A DNA stretch of 5,173 nt, from the NCBI GenBank assembly GCA_030643455.1, contig DAOWLV010000262.1:1-5173 (forward strand). Reading direction: 5' to 3'. Position 1 is the stretch's first letter. Every line of letters begins with the position of its first letter. The stretch is from Candidatus Krumholzibacteriia bacterium. GTDB taxonomy: Bacteria > Krumholzibacteriota > Krumholzibacteriia > LZORAL124-64-63. The notes below the pieces were generated by a model. It saw only the letters and a program-made list of their open reading frames with translations. It was not told the DNA's origin and ran no database searches. Position numbers and translations under genes: made by a program. This document shows, piece after piece, positions 1 to 5,173 of this stretch.

Positions 1-269
1 ACATCCTCAAAGGCATCACCGCCTATTCACTGCCGGGAAGGATTTTCTATAATTCGGACAAACCGACGGGCGTGACCCCGGAAAACATTTTCGAAAAATA
101 CCCTGCCATGGATGGAGCCCTGCTCATCTATTTCGACCTCAGGGAGCAACCCTGGGAATTCACCCCGAGGGAGCTGGAAACAACCTGCATGGTCCAGGTG
201 GTGGAAAAATGCCAGGACGGCACAATTTACAGGCTTGGTAGGTTAACCCGGGAACTGGAGCAGGAATAG
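1..269 (+). CDS. Unrecognised protein, C-terminal 88 residues (5' end outside window)
   Basis: The frame is open from the first full codon at base 3 to a TAG at 267-269, so the gene starts upstream of the window. A GTG at 72 could serve as a start, but the open frame continues upstream of it with protein-like sequence and no clear ribosome site precedes it, so I treat it as an internal valine. The visible part looks soluble: no membrane segment, no signal, and a charged end (LTRELEQE). It holds an aromatic/acidic stretch (LLIYFDLREQPWEF), then an alternating hydrophobic stretch (CMVQVVEKC) and DGTIYRLGRL, which would suit two or three beta strands. The last part loosely resembles the closing strands of PilZ-type barrels, but no diagnostic PilZ motif (RxxxR, DxSxxG) is visible, so I assign no function. 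It converges on the response regulator gene with 9 bases between stops and no visible terminator of its own. Confidence 0.7.
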   Translation, partial: ILKGITAYSLPGRIFYNSDKPTGVTPENIFEKYPAMDGALLIYFDLREQPWEFTPRELETTCMVQVVEKCQDGTIYRLGRLTRELEQE

Positions 270-278
270 CCCCCGAAG

Positions 279-701
279 TCATGCCCCCACGGGCGCGGCG
301 GGCACTTCCATGAGGAGTCCGGTCTCCTTCAGTGTCTCGATGAAGCTTCGTTTTTCGATGGGCTTGACCACGTAACCGTCGGCCGAGGCATTCATGGCCT
401 CCATGATGTACTGGTTGTCCTCCATCGCCGAAGTCATGACCACCTTGGCGCCACGGCCCAGGGGCATGTCGTTTTCCGCTTCCATCTGGCGCAGAAGAAC
501 CAGGGCCTGCTGACCGTCCATGCCCGGCATCATGATGTCCAGGCAGATCAGGTCGAAATGCTGGTCCGCGGCAATGGCCCGGCGAATGGCATCGACCGCT
601 TCATAACCGTTGATGGCCTCTTCACAACAGCCATAGGGCTCGAGGTAACGGCAAAGCAACCGGCGGCTGATATAATCATCTTCAACGACAAGAATTCTCA
701 T
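279..701 (-). CDS. Stand-alone CheY-like response regulator (receiver domain only)
   Basis: This 140-residue protein is a single receiver (REC) domain with no output domain. Like CheY or Spo0F it should pass on a phosphoryl signal through protein contacts in the cytoplasm. All signature residues are present: the acidic pocket E7-D8-D9 after the first strand (ILVVEDD), phospho-acceptor D55 in CLDIMMPGMDG, switch T90 in VVMTSA, Y110, and K113 in the KP pair. The stretch from D55 to T90 is about five residues longer than in E. coli CheY because of an extended loop (ENDMPLGRG). From general knowledge, similar short regulators are common in Deltaproteobacteria. The ATG at 701 follows AAGGGA at a spacing of 6. 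The gene is transcribed alone, divergent from the djlA-like gene; no histidine kinase is in the window, so its partner is unknown. The DNA-binding or chemotaxis role cannot be told from sequence. Confidence 0.93.
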   Translation of the reverse strand: MRILVVEDDYISRRLLCRYLEPYGCCEEAINGYEAVDAIRRAIAADQHFDLICLDIMMPGMDGQQALVLLRQMEAENDMPLGRGAKVVMTSAMEDNQYIMEAMNASADGYVVKPIEKRSFIETLKETGLLMEVPAAPVGA

Positions 702-791
702 CGATGGTCCCTTGGCTGCGGTCTAAGGCTCTGTGGACGAGAAAGGAAAAGGGATTTTCGGCCCCGTCAGGAACCATTCTTCACCAATTCC

Positions 792-819
792 GTTATTGAG
801 GAATTATCGGCATTGCCAA
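792..819 (-). promoter_or_regulatory. Candidate sigma70 promoter for the response regulator
   Basis: Read on the minus strand, TTGGCA (819-814, 5 of 6 matches to the -35 consensus) is followed after 16 bases by AATAAC (797-792, 4 of 6 to the -10). Transcription would start near 785 and give a leader of about 85 bases before the ATG at 701. The surroundings are the most AT-rich part of this gap. Judged by eye only. Confidence 0.33.
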
Positions 820-837
820 ATCGGTCTTGAATAATTC
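801..837. repeat. 7-base inverted repeat in the divergent intergenic region
   Basis: GAATTAT at 801-807 and ATAATTC at 831-837 are exact reverse complements separated by 23 bases. They flank the -35 hexamer of the candidate response-regulator promoter, and one arm lies between its -35 and -10. Arm centres are 30 bases apart, close to three helical turns, which would suit a dimeric or looping regulator. AT-rich 7-base repeats also arise by chance, so operator function is only a possibility. Confidence 0.3.
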
Positions 838-879
838 TTTATCCCCGATGGTACTTCTGGTGGAATTTCGCCCCGGACT

Positions 880-885
880 TATCAT
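880..885 (+). promoter_or_regulatory. Candidate -10 element for the djlA-like/mutM operon
   Basis: TATCAT matches the sigma70 -10 consensus at 5 of 6 positions. It sits 46 bases before the chosen ATG, so the leader would be about 40 bases. No good -35 lies 16-18 bases upstream and there is no extended -10 TG. An alternative -35-like TTGAAT at 827-832 has no matching -10 at normal spacing. The promoter position is therefore tentative. Confidence 0.28.
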
Positions 886-893
886 ATTCGGAG

Positions 894-911
894 CCGGTTG
901 ACCGGTTTTTT
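894..911 (+). terminator. Short hairpin plus six T's in the djlA-like leader (possible attenuator)
   Basis: CCGG (894-897), loop TTGA and CCGG (902-905) form a short GC stem, immediately followed by six T's (906-911). This has the shape of a minimal intrinsic terminator placed before the ribosome site. A third CCGG at 913-916 can pair with the second copy instead; that alternative would break the first hairpin and cover the GG of the ribosome site. With only four strong base pairs the stem is weak, so this may be chance. Confidence 0.25.
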
Positions 912-914
912 CCC

Positions 915-924
915 GGAAAGTGAG
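915..924 (+). promoter_or_regulatory. Ribosome binding site that decides the djlA-like start
   Basis: GGAAAGTGAG is partly complementary to the 16S rRNA tail, with GTGAG ending 7 bases before the ATG at 932. The in-frame GTG at 920 lies inside this element and would have no spacing from it, which argues for the ATG. Starting at 932 also gives the MGLLGTLIGG beginning typical of DjlA-like proteins. Confidence 0.5.
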
Positions 925-931
925 ATCTTGT

Positions 932-1741
932 ATGGGTTTGTTGGGCACTTTGATCGGCGGCAGCCTCGGTTTTGTGATGGGTGGCCCCTTGGGAGCCATC
1001 ATCGGAGGCGCCATCGGTTCCAATATAGGTGAAGGGACGCGTGGGCCACGGGTGCACCCTGGCGCGCGGGTCAATGGACAGGGTTACGGAAGACGCACCG
1101 GCGTGGGCGCCGGGCCCTTCGGCTACAATCCGCTGGAGGCCCAGCAGACGTTCATGATCGCCATGATCAGTCTGGCGGCCAAGGTGGCCAAGGCTGACGG
1201 ATCGGTGACCCAGGCCGAGATCCGCTCCTTCGACAACTTCCTGAAAAACCAGCTGGGGATGGGTTCCGAGGAAAGGCGCGTCGCCGCCCGGATCTTCAAC
1301 GAGGCCCGCGACTCCCACATCCCGGCCGAGGAATTCGCCCGCCAGATCCGGCAGATTCTCGGCCATCAGCCCGCTCGCATGCGGGATCTGATTTCGTTGT
1401 TGATGAGCATCGCCATGGCCGACGGTCACTTCCAGGAAACCGAGGAACGCCTGATCCGATCCATCGCCCGCGAGATGGGACTTTCGGACCACGATTACGA
1501 AGAAGCCGCCGCGATGTTCAACCCCCGCGCCAGTCTCGGCACTTCCTACACGGTGCTGGGCGTCACCCGGGGGGCCACCGACGACGAGGTGAAAAAGGCC
1601 TACCGCAAGCTGGCCAAGGAATACCACCCCGACGTGGTGGCCAACAAGGGCATGGGCGAAGATTTCCAGAAGTTCGCCGCCGAGAAGATGCGCGCCATCA
1701 ATTCCGCCTACGACGCGGTCAAGGAAGCCCGGGGTATCTGA
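932..1741 (+). CDS. djlA: DjlA-like membrane-anchored J-domain co-chaperone with TerB domain
   Basis: The 269-residue protein (E. coli DjlA is about 270) has the DjlA domain order. Residues 2-33 form a glycine-zipper hydrophobic segment (GGSLGFVMGGPLG) expected to anchor it in the inner membrane. Residues 34-68 are a Gly/Arg-rich linker. Residues 70-195 form a TerB-like helical domain with its two paired acidic motifs, KADGSVTQAE (87-96) and MADGHFQETE (162-171). Residues 204-269 are a J domain with YTVLGV, the basic helix KKAYRKLAKE and the essential HPD at 232-234. The J domain should stimulate the ATPase of DnaK on the cytoplasmic face; client proteins are unknown. In E. coli DjlA affects capsule genes through the Rcs phosphorelay, which may not apply here. 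Start 932 is preferred over GTG 920 on ribosome-site grounds. Its stop overlaps the mutM start by one base. The symbol is given by domain architecture, not proven orthology. Confidence 0.92.
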   Translation: MGLLGTLIGGSLGFVMGGPLGAIIGGAIGSNIGEGTRGPRVHPGARVNGQGYGRRTGVGAGPFGYNPLEAQQTFMIAMISLAAKVAKADGSVTQAEIRSFDNFLKNQLGMGSEERRVAARIFNEARDSHIPAEEFARQIRQILGHQPARMRDLISLLMSIAMADGHFQETEERLIRSIAREMGLSDHDYEEAAAMFNPRASLGTSYTVLGVTRGATDDEVKKAYRKLAKEYHPDVVANKGMGEDFQKFAAEKMRAINSAYDAVKEARGI

Positions 1742-2562
1742 TGCCCGAACTGCCCGAGGTTGAAAACGTCGGCCTGGCGTTGAAAAAGAACCTGGCCGGG
1801 CGGCGGCTGACGGGTTTGAAGGTGGATTTCGCCGGCGTGCTGGGGCAATCTGCGCGAGCCACCCGCGGCGCGCTGGTCGGCAAGGTCCTGACCGGCGTCC
1901 ACCGCCACGGCAAGTACCTGATCGTCCGGTTCACCGACGATGACGGCTCTATGGCCTTTTTGATGATCCACCTGCGCATGACCGGCCAGTTTTTCATTCT
2001 CGACGGCTACATTCCCGACAAACACGTCCATCTTACCTTCGATTTCGATGGCCTCCCGGTTCATTACCGCGACATCCGCAAGTTCGGACGGCTGGAACTG
2101 GTCGAAGACGGCGTTGCGCCGGCGGCCCTGTCGCATGTCGGCCCGGACATGATGGAGGTGCGGTTTCCCGAGTGGTACCGGCGGATCGGTGGACGCCGCG
2201 CGCCCATCAAGGCCCTGTTGCTGAATCAGGGCATCGCCGCCGGGTTGGGCAACATCTACGTGGACGAATCGTTGTTTCTGGCCGGGGTGCATCCCGAGGC
2301 GCGGCCCTGTGACCTGGATGAAGCCGAACTGCGCGAGGTGCTGAAGCGCGGCAAACAGGTCATGCGCCTGGCCATCAAACACGGCGGCACCACCTTCATG
2401 AACTTCACGAACTTCCACGGCAAGCCGGGCAATTTTCGGCGCAAGTTAAGGGTGTACGGGCGCGGGGGAGAGCCTTGTCGGGATTGCGATTCGGTGCTGG
2501 AAAAGACCGTGGTCGGTGGGCGGGGGACGGTTTTTTGTCCGGAGTGTCAGGAGTTGGGGTAG
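1741..2562 (+). CDS. mutM: Formamidopyrimidine-DNA glycosylase (Fpg/MutM)
   Basis: MutM is a bifunctional DNA glycosylase/AP lyase of base excision repair that removes 8-oxoguanine and formamidopyrimidines and cuts the backbone by beta,delta-elimination. The 273-residue length is normal. The N-terminal MPELPEVE supplies the catalytic P2 (exposed after Met removal), E3 and E6. K58 in HGKYL matches the conserved lysine. M80, R113 and F115 match the residues that fill the gap left by the flipped base. GLGNIYVDESL (168-178) forms the helix-two-turn-helix contact with N171. The C-terminal zinc finger has C246, C249, C266 and C269, with R261 on the finger loop. No key residue is missing, so the enzyme should be active. 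ATG 1741 overlaps the upstream TGA; only a weak GGGG lies 6 bases before it, which suggests translational coupling. The last 35 or so codons are richer in GGG, TTG and TGT than the rest. Confidence 0.98.
   Translation: MPELPEVENVGLALKKNLAGRRLTGLKVDFAGVLGQSARATRGALVGKVLTGVHRHGKYLIVRFTDDDGSMAFLMIHLRMTGQFFILDGYIPDKHVHLTFDFDGLPVHYRDIRKFGRLELVEDGVAPAALSHVGPDMMEVRFPEWYRRIGGRRAPIKALLLNQGIAAGLGNIYVDESLFLAGVHPEARPCDLDEAELREVLKRGKQVMRLAIKHGGTTFMNFTNFHGKPGNFRRKLRVYGRGGEPCRDCDSVLEKTVVGGRGTVFCPECQELG
2501..2536 (+). other. Terminator-like hairpin inside the 3' end of mutM
   Basis: AAAAGACCGT (2501-2510) can pair with ACGGTTTTTT (2527-2536) in a 10-base stem with one G-U pair, around a 16-base G-rich loop. 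The A-tract/T-tract form resembles an intrinsic terminator, but it lies within the zinc-finger codons, 23 bases before the stop codon. Translating ribosomes would normally open it. The encoded residues are plausible for the family, so the structure may be incidental. Confidence 0.3.
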
Positions 2563-2626
2563 TTTTGGCCTCAAAGGAACATTGAGCTCTACAAACTATT
2601 GATAAATATAGAGATGAGCCATATCG

Positions 2627-2644
2627 ACCCGCCGGCGGGTTTTT
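2627..2644 (+). terminator. Intrinsic terminator of the djlA-like/mutM operon
   Basis: ACCCG (2627-2631), loop CCGG and CGGGT (2636-2640) form a GC-rich stem inside a perfect 14-base palindrome. Five T's (2640-2644) follow. It begins 64 bases after the mutM stop, on the correct strand, and is preceded by AT-rich sequence that adds no competing structure. Confidence 0.72.
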
Positions 2645-2660
2645 GGGGGAAATTCCCCAC

Positions 2661-2707
2661 TCCAGGTTCGTATCTCCAGGGCTTGCGGTTTATGTCGGGC
2701 ACCTGGA
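2661..2707. repeat. 7-base inverted repeat between the two convergent terminators
   Basis: TCCAGGT at 2661-2667 and ACCTGGA at 2701-2707 are exact reverse complements with 33 bases between them. The repeat lies downstream of the mutM terminator and of the tex stop codon, and neither arm is followed by a T-run, so it adds little as a terminator. No open reading frame or RNA gene is recognisable here. Confidence 0.25.
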
Positions 2708-2743
2708 AAAATCAAGTGATTATTTTTCAGTGGGTTACAAGGC

Positions 2744-2765
2744 AAAAGTTCCCCCGGGGGCACTT
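2744..2765 (-). terminator. Probable intrinsic terminator of tex
   Basis: Read on the minus strand, AAGTGCCCCC is followed directly by GGGGGAACTT, an inverted repeat with one mismatch. It begins 31 bases after the tex stop, and the downstream arm runs into a short TTTT tract (2747-2744). The centre CCCCCGGGGG must open to form a loop, leaving about seven pairs, and the T-run is short. It is therefore weaker than the mutM terminator. Confidence 0.5.
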
Positions 2766-2796
2766 CGTATGATGTTTAATACTCCACGGGGTCAAG

Positions 2797-4950
<2,154 letters not shown>

Positions 4951-4955
4951 GTCGG

Positions 4956-4961
4956 CTCCCT
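4956..4961 (-). promoter_or_regulatory. Ribosome binding site supporting the GTG start of tex
   Basis: On the minus strand AGGGAG (4961-4956) lies 5 bases before the GTG at 4950-4948. No ATG in frame lies nearby, and the following residues (MTNDHLSIISTELDIS) fit the start of the Tex N-terminal domain. This supports a GTG start and a separate initiation site rather than pure read-on from the TPR gene. Confidence 0.6.
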
Positions 4962-4974
4962 GTTTGGAGTTGGG

Positions 4975-5173
4975 TTATCGACCTGCCGCCCCACGCCGGG
5001 TGCGTTCCAGGTTCTGCTGGACGCCGGCATCACCAGGCTGCAGTTGCAGGGCCTTTTCAAAGTGAACAATCGCCGCGGCGGGATCTCCGGTCATGGCCAG
5101 GGCGGTGCCGAGATAGTTGCGAACGCCGAACTCCTCGGGATCCAGCCGCACGGCCGTTTGCAGGTAGGGCAAT
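4975..5173 (-). CDS. TPR-repeat protein, C-terminal end (5' end outside window)
   Basis: The frame runs from the right edge of the window to a TAA at 4977-4975, giving 65 visible residues. They contain the second helix of one tetratricopeptide repeat (PYLQTAVRLDP), then a complete repeat of 34 residues with the usual small and aromatic positions (NYLGTALAMTGDP, AIVHFEKALQLQP). After that comes the start of a capping helix (AGVQQNLERTR) and a short basic tail. TPR repeats are scaffolds for protein contacts, so function depends on the missing N-terminal part, which could be only more repeats or a membrane or enzyme domain. A TTG at 5172 could be read as a start, but it begins in the middle of a repeat and is almost surely an internal leucine. 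The stop lies 24 bases before the tex start on the same strand, so an operon with tex is likely. Confidence 0.85.
   Translation of the reverse strand, partial: LPYLQTAVRLDPEEFGVRNYLGTALAMTGDPAAAIVHFEKALQLQPGDAGVQQNLERTRRGAAGR

Noticed and set aside
271..290. Direct repeat GCCCCC...GCCCCC between the two convergent stops, as a terminator or repeat element
   Set aside because: The copies are direct, not inverted, very short, and have no T-run; there is no stem to form.
558..830. Plus-strand open frame across the start of the response regulator and the intergenic gap
   Set aside because: Most of it is the shadow of the receiver gene, and the rest crosses the AT-rich promoter region with no protein-like sequence.
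920..931. GTG at 920 as start of the DjlA-like protein
   Set aside because: It lies inside the likely ribosome site, and the extra residues MRSC are not typical of the family; the ATG at 932 fits both criteria.
839..1627. Long minus-strand open frame (262 codons) opposite the djlA-like gene
   Set aside because: It is antisense to a well-supported gene with recognisable domains. Its translation is low in complexity (many His, Gly and Asp) with no known motif, as expected from high GC at third positions.
1708..2418. Long minus-strand open frame (236 codons) opposite mutM
   Set aside because: MutM residues on the plus strand are fully conserved; the antisense translation has no domain pattern and no ribosome site.
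2511..2530. G-quadruplex in the mutM 3' end
   Set aside because: The G-runs are uneven and only two G's can be stacked in each run, too weak to claim by eye.
2565..2644. Small RNA ending at the mutM terminator
   Set aside because: TTGAGC at 2582 and TATAGA at 2607 make only a weak promoter with a 19-base spacer, and the transcript would be about 25 bases long.

Overview
The window looks like ordinary chromosomal housekeeping sequence. It probably comes from a GC-rich, Gram-negative anaerobe of the Desulfobacterota (the former Deltaproteobacteria, Desulfosarcina/Desulfobacteraceae-like). This is inferred from the style of the response regulator, the DjlA-like and MutM proteins and the strong G/C bias at third codon positions; no marker gene fixes the taxon. 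I found no mobile element, CRISPR array, rRNA, tRNA or phage gene.

Layout, left to right. (1) 1-269, plus strand: the 3' end of a gene I do not recognise, cut by the window edge. (2) 279-701, minus strand: a stand-alone CheY-like receiver protein, convergent with the first gene and only 9 bases away. (3) 702-931: a divergent intergenic region with a candidate promoter for each side, a 7-base inverted repeat and a short hairpin plus T-run in the leader of the next gene. (4) 932-2562, plus strand: a two-gene operon of a DjlA/TerB-type membrane-anchored J-domain co-chaperone and the DNA glycosylase MutM (Fpg). Stop and start share one base (TGATG), so translation is probably coupled. (5) 2563-2796: a convergent, AT-richer gap with a good intrinsic terminator for the mutM operon and a weaker one for tex. 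(6) 2797-4950, minus strand: tex, a full-length RNA-binding transcription accessory protein. (7) 4975-5173, minus strand: the C-terminal end of a TPR protein just upstream of tex, probably in the same transcript.

The genes form three transcription groups: the response regulator alone, the djlA-like/mutM pair, and TPR/tex. The clearest gene-to-gene relation is the djlA-like/mutM coupling; nothing else ties the groups into one pathway. I do not see a new biological system here. The points worth checking are small regulatory structures and the unrecognised partial gene at the left edge.
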